64,000 nucleotides of DNA from Paenibacillus gorillae (GTDB lineage: Bacteria; Bacillota; Bacilli; Paenibacillales; Paenibacillaceae). This document shows positions 34,798 through 44,098 of the stretch, piece after piece. The notes beneath the pieces are model-generated. The model was not told where the DNA came from. It made no database searches and saw only the letters and a list, made by a program, of their open reading frames with translations. The first letter of the stretch is position 1; each line of letters begins with the position of its first letter. The stretch lies in assembly GCF_000513275.1 (NCBI RefSeq), contig NZ_CBVJ010000112.1, positions 1-64,000 of the forward strand, read 5' to 3'. The translations under genes were made by a program, and so were the position numbers.

Positions 34798-35673
34798 CTA
34801 CCCTTTGATCCCGGACAATTGAATGCCTTCGATGAAATATGTCTCGGCGTATAGAAACAACAGCACCATCGGAGCCATATATAGCATTGATGCTGCAAAA
34901 ACTTTATCCCATTCGCCGCTTAACCTCGATAGAAATACCGATAATGGCTGCTTGAATGGATCGTTTATAAAAATAAGCGGCTGCTCGACCATATTCCAAT
35001 AATCGACGAATAATAAAATGACGAGTGCCGCAAGCCCCGACTTGACCATCGGGAGAATAAGCGTCAAGAAGATTCTAAGATGACCGGCGCCGTCCATTTT
35101 GGCCGCTTCGATATAGGCGTATGGAATATGCAGCATGAATTGACGCAGCATAAATACACCGAAAGCAGCAAAGACACCCGGAAGGATAACAGCCCCCGTA
35201 CTATGCAGCAACCCGAGCTTATCCGCTATGATATAGTTAGGAACCAGCGTGACTTGGAAAGGCATCAGCATGGTCAGCAGGTACACCATGAATAGAGAAT
35301 CACGACCTCGAAAATTCAGCTTTGCAAACGCATAGGCCGCCAACGCCGCGACCACCGTTTGTCCGATGATGATTGGCACCACCAGACCTACGGAGTTCCA
35401 AAACAGCAGCAAATACTGGGGGGAATGCACCAGCAGCTCACTATATTGCTTTAGGGTCACCTTATCGGGCAGCAATTTCAAATTAACAAACGTGTCAGCA
35501 CCCGATGATGTCACCTCCGTGAGCTTTCCAATTACCCCGTAGTTAATTTTCAATTCTTGTTCGGTCATCAGCGAGTTGGTGGAGGTAATGATAATTGGAA
35601 ACAGCAGCAGCAATCCAAAGGCCCCCATCAACGCCGTTAGCAAGACTTTTTGTATCGTTCGGATGACTAGCAA
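34798..35673 (-). CDS. ABC sugar permease 2 (MalG type)
   Basis: 291 residues, six membrane helices, with the ATPase-docking loop E-A-A-K-M-D-G-A-G-H-L-R-I-F near residue 187 and the C-terminal Y-F-I-E-G-I-Q-L-S-G-I-K-G. Translation appears to start at TTG 35673, with GGGGGTAGG upstream. It lies 12 bp after the companion permease and 17 bp before the HlyD-like gene, so all are in one operon. The insert of about 40 residues in the first periplasmic loop (V-T-S-S-G-A-D-T-F-V-N-L-K) is slightly long for the family. Confidence 0.86.
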   Translation of the reverse strand: MLVIRTIQKVLLTALMGAFGLLLLFPIIITSTNSLMTEQELKINYGVIGKLTEVTSSGADTFVNLKLLPDKVTLKQYSELLVHSPQYLLLFWNSVGLVVPIIIGQTVVAALAAYAFAKLNFRGRDSLFMVYLLTMLMPFQVTLVPNYIIADKLGLLHSTGAVILPGVFAAFGVFMLRQFMLHIPYAYIEAAKMDGAGHLRIFLTLILPMVKSGLAALVILLFVDYWNMVEQPLIFINDPFKQPLSVFLSRLSGEWDKVFAASMLYMAPMVLLFLYAETYFIEGIQLSGIKG

Positions 35674-35685
35674 AAAACCTACCCC

Positions 35686-36588
35686 CTACTCCATAAAATT
35701 GCGGTACCGGCGTTCCAGTCCGAACAGCCCGAGGACAATCGCCATAATACCGCATACCATCAAAGCAGCAGCTGCAGTAAGCTTCTGTATATCCAGCGAT
35801 ACGAACATGTTGTTCATGTAATGCTGCAGCATGTAAATGCTGTCGTGCGGGTAATCACCCGCCATTAAATACGTCTCCCGGAACACTTTAAAGGAGTTGA
35901 TGATCGACATGATGACTACGAAAAACGTAGTTGTTGTCAAATATACCAGTGTAATTCCAACAAATTGGCGGAAACGCCCGGCACCCTCAATTTGAGCGGT
36001 TTCGTAATAATCCTTCGGGATCTGCTGGAGACCAGCGAGAAACAAAATGACGTTGTACCCGACGTTTTTCCATAGATATAATGCGATAATCACATTCCGG
36101 GCCGAATCCGTCTTCATCCAGTCCACTCGCTGGATGCCGAACCAACTGAGTATGTAATTCACAACCCCGTTCCAGTCAAACATCATCTGCCAGATGATAA
36201 TGACAGATGCAACTGGAACAACTAGCGGCATGACATAAGAAGTGCGCAGCCATTTCCGAAAATAAATTTGCCGGTTCAGCAATAGCGCCAGTCCCAGGGA
36301 CAACGCCAGCATGAGCGGAACGCTTACCGCACTGAAATAAAAGGTGTTATAGGCCGCCTTTCGGAAGGATTCACTGGACAGCAGCTCCCGGTAATTTGCC
36401 AAGCCCGTGAACTGTCCCCCCGAAGTGCTGCTCATGAATGAATACATCAATCCCATAACAAAAGGAATCAGATAAAAAACGGCAAACCCCGCTGCGCTTG
36501 GTGCGAGAAACATCCATGCCGCAGTAGCGTCCCGGCGTATCCACCGGGCCCAGCTGAACGGAGTACGCAAAAAAACCCACTTCCTCAT
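35686..36588 (-). CDS. ABC sugar permease 1 (MalF/UgpA type)
   Basis: 300 residues, six membrane helices, with the EAA-type docking loop E-T-A-Q-I-E-G-A-G-R-F-R-Q-F near residue 197. It forms the sugar channel with the 34798 permease. ATG 36588 has GCAGGAGG upstream; earlier in-frame starts have none. First gene of the importer operon, about 100 bp downstream of the histidine kinase gene on the same strand, so control by that two-component system is plausible. Confidence 0.86.
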   Translation of the reverse strand: MRKWVFLRTPFSWARWIRRDATAAWMFLAPSAAGFAVFYLIPFVMGLMYSFMSSTSGGQFTGLANYRELLSSESFRKAAYNTFYFSAVSVPLMLALSLGLALLLNRQIYFRKWLRTSYVMPLVVPVASVIIIWQMMFDWNGVVNYILSWFGIQRVDWMKTDSARNVIIALYLWKNVGYNVILFLAGLQQIPKDYYETAQIEGAGRFRQFVGITLVYLTTTTFFVVIMSIINSFKVFRETYLMAGDYPHDSIYMLQHYMNNMFVSLDIQKLTAAAALMVCGIMAIVLGLFGLERRYRNFME

Positions 36589-36686
36589 TATCAGTCCTCC
36601 TGCCGTTAATGCTCTTAGCATAGGGGAAACTGTTAAAATAAGAAGTGGGGTAAATCTTAACTATTTCTAAATAGATTTGTTATTAT

Positions 36687-37780
36687 TTATGACAAATAGG
36701 GGAAACGCACTTCAAATTCGGTGCGGATGATATCGCTTTGCACCGATATGGTACCTTCATGCTGCTCTACGATGTTCTTAGCGATAAACAAACCAAGTCC
36801 CGTGCTCCCTTCCTGATGGGTTCGCGAACGATCCCCAGTAAAAAACATATCAAATACATGAGGAAGCTCGTCAGGAGGAATTAGTCTGCCATAATTGACG
36901 ACTTGAATGACCGCCTGTCCCTCCTCCTGTCTCCCGCGAACATCAATGTATCCACCGTCTTTACCGTAACGCAGAGCATTGGACAGCAGATTCTCGAACA
37001 CTCGCGCGAGCAGGTCTCCGTCACCGGAAATCATCAGCTCCGGTTCAATCTCAAGTCGTATAGCCAGCTCATTCTTCTCGAACACCGGGTACATCTCTTC
37101 CGTTAATTGTGTCAGAAGCTCACTCAGATCGAGCGGGCCTCGATGTATATTCAGCTTGCCATAATTCAGTCGGGTAATTTCGAACAGCTCGTCGATCAGC
37201 TTCTCCAGCCGCTGTGATTTCGTATAGGCAATCGTCGTGTAATGCATCATTTGTTCAGCAGTCAGTTCTTTGCCCTGAAGAATAAAGTCCAAATACCCGA
37301 TGACCGAGGTCAACGGGGTCCGCAAATCATGGGCAAGGTTGAGAACAAGCTGCTCCTTGCTGTTCTCCGCAATGTCCGTCCGTTCCACTGCCTGCTTTAA
37401 TCCTTCGCTGGCCAGGTTGATGTCCCTGGCAATATCTCCGATTTCATCTTTGGAGGGAACATTGACCCGGTGGGAGAAGTCCCCGCCTGCCAAGTGATTG
37501 ATCCCTCGGGAAATCTCCCGGAAATAAGCAACATAACGCCGGGTAAGCAAATAGAAGTAGAAAAACGAAATCGGGAAAAAAAGATTAGAAAAGCATTAAT
37601 ATCGCCGATATGTCTCATCATCTCTCTGACTTGGAACATCGGGTTTTCACGAGGGAGCGTATAGTAATATTGCTGCAGCGCCAAATAGATCAGAAAGGTG
37701 GTACCTGCGGATAACAGCATGCTGAGCCCAAAGAGAAGAATCATTTGGAAACGGAAACTGCGGAATGTATGTCTAGCCAT
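36687..37780 (-). pseudogene. VanS-like sensor histidine kinase, single-base frameshift
   Basis: N-terminal membrane helix from ATG 37780 (F-R-F-Q-M-I-L-L-F-G-L-S-M-L-L). The frame breaks in a T7 run on the coding strand (37576-37582); one additional T restores the second membrane helix and reads straight into L-L-T-R-R-Y-V, HAMP, the H-box L-A-H-D-L-R-T-P-L-T-S-V-I-G, the N-box N-L-L-S-N-A-L-R-Y-G and the G-box S-T-G-L-G-L-F-I-A-K. Restored length is 364 residues, typical of VanS-type kinases with a short extracellular loop. Its start overlaps the response regulator's stop by 8 bases. Both partners carry frameshifts. Confidence 0.82.
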
Positions 37781-38478
37781 TGAACGAATAACCTACTCCC
37801 CAAACCGTCCGAATCAGCTTGTTCTTGTCCTGATCCTCCCCAAGCTTCTTGCGCAACGTCCGGATATGAACCATCACGGTATTCCTGCTTTCATAATACG
37901 CCTCGCCCCATACCCGCTGGAAAATATGCTCCGAGCTGAATACCTTCTTCGGATGGCTGGCCAGCAGCACCAATATGTCGAACTCCTTGGGCGTAAGCTC
38001 AACCGCGTTGCCGTACAGATACACATTGCGCTGCTCAGGATAGATCACAAGCCCCCCGGCCTCTAGAATGGACGTATCCGAAGCGGGAGCAGCCGCCGAA
38101 GGATTGAACTGCATGAAGCGACGTAATTGAGCATTCACTCTAGCCACCAGTTCCATCGGGTTAAATGGCTTAGTCATATAATCATCAGCCCCTCGGACCA
38201 GACCTGTGATTTTATCCAGATCGGTCGCCTTGGCACTAAGGAAAATAATCGGCAGATGGAACTTCTCGCGTATAATCCGAGTCAGTTCGTAGCCGTCGAT
38301 CTTGGGCATCATAATATCTAATATCGCCAAATCCACGGAGTGCGTAAAAATTCAGGCCGAGTGCCTCTTGTCCGTCGGCGGCTTTCAGGCAATTGTAGCC
38401 CTCTTTGACCAAATGCAGTTCAATCAGATCAGCAATTTCAGTCTCGTCATCCGCTATTAAAATCGTAATCGACTTCAT
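37773..38478 (-). pseudogene. VanR/OmpR-family response regulator, single-base frameshift
   Basis: ATG 38478 follows AAAGGAG. The receiver domain has the acidic pocket D-D-E near residue 11 and the phosphoacceptor in D-L-A-I-L-D-I-M-M-P, then S-A-K and a K-P-F switch. A C-terminal winged helix follows (E-L-T-P-K-E-F-D-I-L-V-L-L-A and R-K-K-L-G-E-D...V-W-G-V-G-Y). The frame breaks in a T5 run on the coding strand (38346-38350); with four T's the receiver reads E-A-L-G-L-N-F-T-H-S-V-D-L-A-I-L-D and the protein has the expected 234 residues. It is paired with the overlapping kinase and precedes the sugar importer. Confidence 0.82.
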
Positions 38479-38534
38479 GTCATTCGCTCCTTTGTAGAAC
38501 AAGCATACTGAATCCGGTCTGCCATTTCAAACAC

Positions 38535-39110
38535 TTATTCAACTCGATACATAAAAAAAGGAAGGAGCCATATTCGATATATGATGAAGCCAAGCAACCC
38601 TCCCAAGGTGTTGAGAATGATGTCATCGACGTCAAATTGACCGATCATGAACAAAAGCTGAGCGGTCTCAAGACCAAGGCTTAGGAAAAATGCGCAAACC
38701 CCTATTTTCAGCACAGACATACCTTTATGGTTGAGCAGCAGTCCCAACAAAATACCGAGCGGCATAAAAATGATCACGTTGCCAAGCAGATTAGTCATGG
38801 CGTGGTCGCTTAATGTATGCAACGATCTGGAGATTTCGTGGAATGGCACCAAATTGCCTGTATCCAACCGCTCGGAGAGCAAGCTCGGCTGCTTTAAACC
38901 AGACAGCAGACGCCTCCAAAGGAAAATAAAATCTACGGAATGAAACTTCAATAAGATAATTTTGACCAACATATATATGTTAAGGACGAGCAGAGCCCGG
39001 AGACTTAGAGGGCTTAAACGAATTCTCTTCCCGGTCCTTTCATCTGTCTTGACGTTTTCCTTCCTTTTTAACCCGGGTGCTGCCATCGTCCCTATTTTTG
39101 TATGCATCAT
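38535..39110 (-). CDS. VanZ-family membrane protein
   Basis: 191 residues with about four membrane helices and the VanZ signature: N-L-L-G-N-V-I-I-F-M-P-L-G, then S-L-G-L-E-T-A-Q-L-L and F-D-V-D-D-I-I-L-N-T-L-G. VanZ of Tn1546 confers low-level teicoplanin resistance; the many chromosomal homologues have unknown function. GGAGG precedes ATG 39110. It is immediately upstream of the VanR/VanS-like pair on the same strand, although no vanHAX ligase genes are present in the window. Confidence 0.85.
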   Translation of the reverse strand: MMHTKIGTMAAPGLKRKENVKTDERTGKRIRLSPLSLRALLVLNIYMLVKIILLKFHSVDFIFLWRRLLSGLKQPSLLSERLDTGNLVPFHEISRSLHTLSDHAMTNLLGNVIIFMPLGILLGLLLNHKGMSVLKIGVCAFFLSLGLETAQLLFMIGQFDVDDIILNTLGGLLGFIIYRIWLLPFFMYRVE

Positions 39111-39261
39111 GCTCCATCCTCCTCATACCCTTGCGTATTAATGAAGGATAAAGAAAACTAATAAAAAACGAAAGGGGGGTCAAACCTAAAATTTTTCTTA
39201 ATTTAAATAACATTAAAATGGAAAGCCGGAGTCCTGCCTGAGAGCCCCGGCCATCTTCATA

Positions 39262-39630
39262 TTACACTCGGTAGTAAGACAACACCCAGCACACACCGTT
39301 CCGGTCGGTCACGATGCCGAGCAGTCCGTTGAACGGAGCTTCGTACACTTCCGTCTGAACCGTTCCGCTTGCTGCAAACTCGCCATAAAGTCTCCGGAAC
39401 GCTTCCTCTGTATCGATTTTCAGAAAAACTCTTACATAGTCGCCCTTCTGTACCGGCTTGGCTGCCTTCGTATCTGCAAACTTGAGGCTTGCTCCGTCAA
39501 CAAGCAGATCCGCGTTCAGCACCTCTTCCCCTTGCATACGGAGAATCGCGATCTCGCCGCCAAAGACGCTTTGATAATACTTGAGTTCATCCTTGCAATT
39601 ATCTACGGCGATAAAAGGTTGTGCAATCAT
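39262..39630 (-). CDS. VOC-family (PhnB/glyoxalase-like) protein
   Basis: 122 residues of the PhnB-like glyoxalase group: P-F-I-A-V-D-N-C-K-D-E-L-K-Y-Y-Q-S-V-F-G-G-E near the start, the central D-A-S/G-L-K-F-A-D segment, and the C-terminal L-G-I-V-T-D-R-N-G-V-C-W. Enzymatic role unknown. ATG 39630 is 9 nt after GGGAGG; a GTG three codons earlier is less well spaced. It follows the MarR gene by about 20 bp, which suggests a two-gene operon under MarR control. Confidence 0.83.
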   Translation of the reverse strand: MIAQPFIAVDNCKDELKYYQSVFGGEIAILRMQGEEVLNADLLVDGASLKFADTKAAKPVQKGDYVRVFLKIDTEEAFRRLYGEFAASGTVQTEVYEAPFNGLLGIVTDRNGVCWVLSYYRV

Positions 39631-39650
39631 CCCTAACACCCTCCCAAGTA

Positions 39651-40070
39651 TTATTCGGTTATATTGCGAAGCACATTTTTCAGCAGGCCCAGCAGCAGCT
39701 CATACTCCTGTTCGCTCATTCCGCCCTTCGACTTGCCCTTCACGCGATTCAGCGCTTCTTGAACCTTAGGTACGACCTCATGGCCCGATTCTGTCAAAAA
39801 AAGCAGCTGGTAGCGGTTATCTGCCGGATCGGCTTCCCTTCTCACATAGCCCTCTGCCTCCAGCTTCCCAATCGCCTTCGCAGTAGTCGTCTTATCGATG
39901 AGCAGCTTCTCGCTTAACTTCTTCTGTGTCGTTGGCTGCTGATTCGCAATCGCCATTAAAAAAATATACTGGCCGCTCCCGATTCGATACGGTACCAGCT
40001 CTGCTGAGATGAACACCTGCATATGGCGATAAATCGCCGAGATGTAATGTCCATGCGATTCTGATTCCAC
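39651..40070 (-). CDS. MarR-family transcriptional regulator
   Basis: 139 residues, winged helix-turn-helix of the MarR fold: T-Q-K-K-L-S-E-K-L-L-I-D-K-T-T-T-A-K-A-I-G-K-L as recognition region and D-P-A-D-N-R-Y-Q-L-L-F-L-T as the wing. GTG 40070 is preceded by GGGGAG and fits the family length; an ATG 16 codons upstream lies inside the repeated operator-promoter region. Two 25-bp direct repeats around the promoter (40091-40152) are likely binding sites for this protein. It probably controls itself and the VOC gene downstream. Confidence 0.82.
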   Translation of the reverse strand: MESESHGHYISAIYRHMQVFISAELVPYRIGSGQYIFLMAIANQQPTTQKKLSEKLLIDKTTTAKAIGKLEAEGYVRREADPADNRYQLLFLTESGHEVVPKVQEALNRVKGKSKGGMSEQEYELLLGLLKNVLRNITE

Positions 40071-40090
40071 GATAAACTCTCCCCTTTCCA

Positions 40091-40152
40091 AATAGGATGT
40101 TATTGCAACTAATTTCAATATACGCCGAATAGGATGTTATTGCAACTAATTT
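40091..40152 (-). repeat. Two 25-bp direct repeats overlapping the MarR promoter
   Basis: 40091-40115 and 40128-40152 are identical 25-base copies with a 37-bp period. Each contains AGTTGCAATAACATCC on the minus strand. The upstream copy supplies TTGCAA as a -35 that is 17 bp from TATATT, which lies between the copies, so one repeat covers the -35 and the other follows the -10. This is an operator-like layout. The remainder of 40153-40427 shows nothing recognisable beyond the permease promoter region. Confidence 0.7.
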
Positions 40153-40427
40153 TTCAGGCGTCATTAACAGCTATGCGTGGTATTTCATAGGACTTCCAAG
40201 CACATCGGCTCTTTCTCGTAAAAACGCTTACAAACCGCGGTTTTCAGGCATTTTAAGAGTAATAAACCAACAAAATCGTAGCAATTGAATGCTCCCGAAT
40301 CTTAGAAAATCCAATAAAATCATCGAAACATGAAGTATATATCCGCTCCCCTGCATGATACCGTTGGATATGTAAACGGATTCAAACCGGCACAACAGGC
40401 CACCTATGAACGGAGAGTGAAGATTCA

Positions 40428-41339
40428 TTGTTGCGTGAACTATCCAAACACAGAGCACTTTACCTAATGAGCATTCCAGCCATGATCCTTCTATTACTAT
40501 TCAACTATTTTCCAATGGCCGGTATCATCATCGCATTCAAAGACTTTAACTTGAGCAACGGCATATTCGCCAGCCCGTGGATGCATCCCATTTATGAGAA
40601 CTTCCGGTTTTTCTTCACTTCGGATAACTGGTTAAGCGTCACACGCAATACCATTCTGTTGAACCTGATGTTCATCTTCGTCGGTACAGTCGTGAACGTC
40701 GGTATCGCTATTCTATTCAATGAAATTCGATCGACCTGGTTCAAACGGACAGCACAATCACTTACGCTGCTGCCGTATTTCATCTCTTGGATCGTGGTCG
40801 GCGTGTTTGCCTACAACTTCCTGAGCTATGAGCATGGCATGCTGAGCGAGCTGCTCGTCAAGTTCGGCTTCGACAAGATTGACTGGTATTCGAACCCGAA
40901 TGCATGGCCGTTCATCATTCTGATTATTTTCATCTGGAAAGGCGTCGGCTACAACAGCATTATTTATCTCGCGACGCTGACTGGTATCGACCATACGCTG
41001 TACGAATCCGCCCGTATCGACGGTGCTACGAAAATGCAGCAGATTTGGTTCATCACAATCCCGCTGCTTCGTCCAACCATCATTGTCTTAACACTGCTTG
41101 CGATCGGTCACATTATGAACTCCGACTTCGGCATGTTCTACTCGCTCGTTGGCGACAGCGCGCAGCTATACTCGACGGTAGACGTTATCGACACCTTCGT
41201 ATTCCGCAGCTTGAAGGGCTCCGGAGACATGGGCATGGCGGCCGCTGCCAGCTTCTATCAGTCCGTACTGGCATTCGTGCTTGTATATGTCAGCAACCGT
41301 GTTGCCCGCAAATACGAAAGCGACTCCACCCTATTCTAA
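40428..41339 (+). CDS. ABC permease 1 (LplB/YtcP-like)
   Basis: About 303 residues with six membrane helices. The ATPase-docking loop is E-S-A-R-I-D-G-A-T-K-M-Q-Q-I near residue 197. N-terminal K-H-R-A-L-Y-L-M-S-I-P-A and the loop N-D-F-G-M-F-Y are typical of LplB-type polysaccharide permeases. It begins with two in-frame TTG codons (40428, 40431) after GGAGAG. First gene of an importer operon with LplC-like and LplA-like partners, followed by an AraC sensor-regulator. Confidence 0.86.
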   Translation: MLRELSKHRALYLMSIPAMILLLLFNYFPMAGIIIAFKDFNLSNGIFASPWMHPIYENFRFFFTSDNWLSVTRNTILLNLMFIFVGTVVNVGIAILFNEIRSTWFKRTAQSLTLLPYFISWIVVGVFAYNFLSYEHGMLSELLVKFGFDKIDWYSNPNAWPFIILIIFIWKGVGYNSIIYLATLTGIDHTLYESARIDGATKMQQIWFITIPLLRPTIIVLTLLAIGHIMNSDFGMFYSLVGDSAQLYSTVDVIDTFVFRSLKGSGDMGMAAAASFYQSVLAFVLVYVSNRVARKYESDSTLF

Positions 41340-41370
41340 AAGATAAACTTGCCCTTATGGAGGTGCTACT

Positions 41371-42255
41371 ATGAACACCCGTCGCTCAACTGTTCCAGCG
41401 GGAGAAATCATTTTATATGCATTCATGGCTATTGTTTCATTGTTGTGCATCATTCCGTTCATCATCATTTTATCAAGCTCGATGACGCGTGAGACAGACA
41501 TTCTGATGCATGGCTACAACATTTTCCCGAAAAACTTCGACTTTAATGCTTATCGTTTCCTGTTCCAGCGGATGGACGTCGTGCTGACCGGCTACAAGGT
41601 TACCAGCCTCGTCACCATCATCGGCACAGTTGCCAGCTTGATTATCAGCGCCATGATTGCGTATCCGATCTCGCTGCGCCGGCTGAAATACCGCCGCTTT
41701 ATTTCCGGCTACGTGCTGCTAACGCTCTTGTTCAACGGCGGCATGGTGCCTTGGTACATCATTAACGTCAAATATTTGCATCTTCACAACAACTTGTGGG
41801 CGCTCATTCTTCCATCCCTGGTGAATGGCTTCAACATATTCCTAATGCGCAACTACTTCTCATCGATACCTGAAGAGATGCATGAATCGGCCAAAATCGA
41901 CGGAGCCAGCGAAGTCCGTACGCTCCTGTCCATTATTTTACCGCTGTCGGTTCCCGTATTTGCATCGGTCGGCCTATTCATCGGTCTTGCCTACTGGAAT
42001 GATTGGTGGCTTGGTCTCATGCTGATTGACAAAACCGATCTTCAACCGCTGCAATTGATGCTGCGAACAATCGTCTCCAATGTCGATTACCTCGCGAATT
42101 CTAGCGTACTATCGACGGGTACCGATCAGATGGTTCCCCGCGAGAGCGTTAAGATGGCGGCTACAATCGTGACGATCGGGCCGATCATCTTCCTCTATCC
42201 ATTCTTGCAGCGTTACTTTGTCAAAGGTCTTATGATGGGCGCGGTTAAAGGTTAA
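41371..42255 (+). CDS. ABC permease 2 (LplC/YtcP-like)
   Basis: 294 residues, six membrane helices, with docking loop E-S-A-K-I-D-G-A-S-E-V-R-T-L-L near residue 172. The tail R-Y-F-V-K-G-L-M-M-G-A-V-K-G is diagnostic of LplC-type permeases. ATG 41371 has GGAGG 8 nt upstream. It pairs with the upstream permease; as in the other two importers of this window, the ATPase must be supplied from elsewhere. Confidence 0.88.
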   Translation: MNTRRSTVPAGEIILYAFMAIVSLLCIIPFIIILSSSMTRETDILMHGYNIFPKNFDFNAYRFLFQRMDVVLTGYKVTSLVTIIGTVASLIISAMIAYPISLRRLKYRRFISGYVLLTLLFNGGMVPWYIINVKYLHLHNNLWALILPSLVNGFNIFLMRNYFSSIPEEMHESAKIDGASEVRTLLSIILPLSVPVFASVGLFIGLAYWNDWWLGLMLIDKTDLQPLQLMLRTIVSNVDYLANSSVLSTGTDQMVPRESVKMAATIVTIGPIIFLYPFLQRYFVKGLMMGAVKG

Positions 42256-42382
42256 ACAGCCGCCCCGCCGGATGGGTATTACCAGACATTAAAATCTGAT
42301 GCAATGCCCATCCCCAACTTTCGGCTTGATCGGCAGCAGCCGTGAAGCACATAATAAATAAGAATGAACAGGGGGATTTCAC

Positions 42383-43954
42383 ATGAAGATCAACACGAAA
42401 CGCATCGCAGCCGGCTTACTTGCAATCGTCTTAGCTGTGTCACTGGCCGCTTGCGGCAGCAGCAACAACGAATCCGGTACCAAAGGAACGAGCAACAAAA
42501 ATGAAAGCGCTTCGAAAGACGGACAATTGAAGCCAGTAACACTCCGCTTCTACTTCCCGGGCGATAAACCGCAAGCTACGGATGAAGTATGGCAGTATGT
42601 ATCCGAATTGACGAAGGACACGCTGAACGCCAAGTTCGAAATCAACTATGTCAACTGGAATGACTTCAAGAACAAAATGAAGCTGCTTCAATCTTCCGGC
42701 GACAACTATGATCTCAACTTTGACGGCAACTGGCTCGACTTCCCGAATGCGATGAACCGCGGCGGTTACCTGGACATCACTGACCTGCTTCCGGAATATG
42801 CGCCAACACTGTACAAACAATACACCGACAACAACCTGCTTGATCCAATTAAAGTCAATGACCGCGTCTATGCGGCTCCATGGACAGTCAAGAAAACAAG
42901 CAAACCGATCGTATGGTACCGTGGTGATCTGGCAGCTAAAGGCGGCTATGCAAAAGATAAAGTCGAAACTGTAGAAGATCTGGACGCTATGCTTCATGCG
43001 ATGAAAAAGGCAGATCCTGCGATTCTTCCGATCTCCTTCCGTCCGGACAACTGGTTCGGCGATATTAGCCGGGTATTCCAAGAGAAATACGGCTATGAAG
43101 ATCTGAACTTCCATGGACTCGTTGTCAAAATCGATGATCCAAAACATACGGTAATCCCTTGGGAGCAAACAGAAGCATTCAAAGAATACGTTACGTACAT
43201 GAAAAAGTGGAACGAAAACGGCATCATCCCTAAAAACCTGCTGGCAACAAAAGGAACAGAAGGCGACTTCAGTGCAGGTACGATGGGCGCAGCGATCAAC
43301 CAAATCGATGGCGGTATTCTCGAAAATCCGAACACGTTCAAACCGCAAATCGCTGAGCAAGGCGCGGTCAAAACATGGTCCGAGTTCTACCCGGACAGCA
43401 AATGGGTGCTTGAATCGCCTCTCGGCAACGCTGTTGCAATCAATAAAAATGCATTGAACCCAGAAAGAGCAATCATGTTCCTCGAGCAGCTGACAACGAA
43501 CGAGAAACTGTATGATGCTGTTATGTATGGTATTATTGACAAAACGTACAAAGCTGACGGACGCAAAGTATCCTACATGGATGGCCAAGGCAATGGTCAG
43601 CCTACGAACTATCTCGACTGGGCGGGCCAATGGGGCTTCTGGCGCACAGAATTCCAGAAGGAAGATTCCTCGCGTACAGCGAACTACTTCAAGCAATACG
43701 ATGCATTCATCAACCGTCCGAACAACATCGTCTCGACGATTAACTACTTCGTTCCGGACCAAGCAAGCATCAAGACGGAGAGCGCGAAGCGCGAGCAAAT
43801 ACTGAGCGAGCTTGGCCTGCTCTTGATGACAGGTATCAACATTAAAGACGTCGACAAGGATGTCCTTAATTTCATTACGAAAGAGAAAGATGCGGGTACG
43901 GATAAAATCGTAGCCGAAGTCCAAAAACAACTGGACGCTTACTTGGCGAAGTAA
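42383..43954 (+). CDS. ABC solute-binding lipoprotein (LplA/DUF3502-like)
   Basis: 523 residues. The signal peptide ends in lipobox L-A-A-C-G, followed by a Ser/Asn/Lys-rich tether (about 22-45). The two-lobe binding fold includes R-F-Y-F-P-G-D-K-P and N-F-D-G-N-W-L-D-F-P. The C-terminal region is typical of large oligosaccharide-binding LplA-like proteins. Expected ligands are plant or host oligosaccharides; none can be assigned. ATG 42383 follows GGGGG. A strong terminator follows the gene, so the downstream AraC regulator has its own transcript. Confidence 0.88.
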   Translation: MKINTKRIAAGLLAIVLAVSLAACGSSNNESGTKGTSNKNESASKDGQLKPVTLRFYFPGDKPQATDEVWQYVSELTKDTLNAKFEINYVNWNDFKNKMKLLQSSGDNYDLNFDGNWLDFPNAMNRGGYLDITDLLPEYAPTLYKQYTDNNLLDPIKVNDRVYAAPWTVKKTSKPIVWYRGDLAAKGGYAKDKVETVEDLDAMLHAMKKADPAILPISFRPDNWFGDISRVFQEKYGYEDLNFHGLVVKIDDPKHTVIPWEQTEAFKEYVTYMKKWNENGIIPKNLLATKGTEGDFSAGTMGAAINQIDGGILENPNTFKPQIAEQGAVKTWSEFYPDSKWVLESPLGNAVAINKNALNPERAIMFLEQLTTNEKLYDAVMYGIIDKTYKADGRKVSYMDGQGNGQPTNYLDWAGQWGFWRTEFQKEDSSRTANYFKQYDAFINRPNNIVSTINYFVPDQASIKTESAKREQILSELGLLLMTGINIKDVDKDVLNFITKEKDAGTDKIVAEVQKQLDAYLAK

Positions 43955-43994
43955 ACGCAACTGAATCGCTCCAAGCGTTCCCGAAAACTTGCAG

Positions 43995-44039
43995 CGATCG
44001 CGAATGGCAGCTTTTTACTAGCCATTCGCGATCGTTTTT
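43995..44039 (+). terminator. Intrinsic terminator of the third importer operon
   Basis: CGATCGCGAATGG (43995-44007) pairs perfectly with CCATTCGCGATCG (44022-44034), followed by T5. Confidence 0.9.
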
Positions 44040-44098
44040 GTCTATACTAGTAAACGTAAATTGGCAGCGCTTATATGGCTAGGGAGGGAGGCATATCG

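Noticed and set aside
40091-40152. Possible mini CRISPR array from the 25-bp repeats
   Set aside because: Only two copies with a 12-bp spacer, overlapping a clear promoter and a MarR gene; no cas genes nearby.
42440-43960. 506-residue minus-strand frame
   Set aside because: Exact antisense of the LplA-like binding-protein gene, with Val/Arg/Phe/Cys-rich composition typical of a shadow frame. The plus strand has signal peptide, lipobox, ribosome binding site and terminator.
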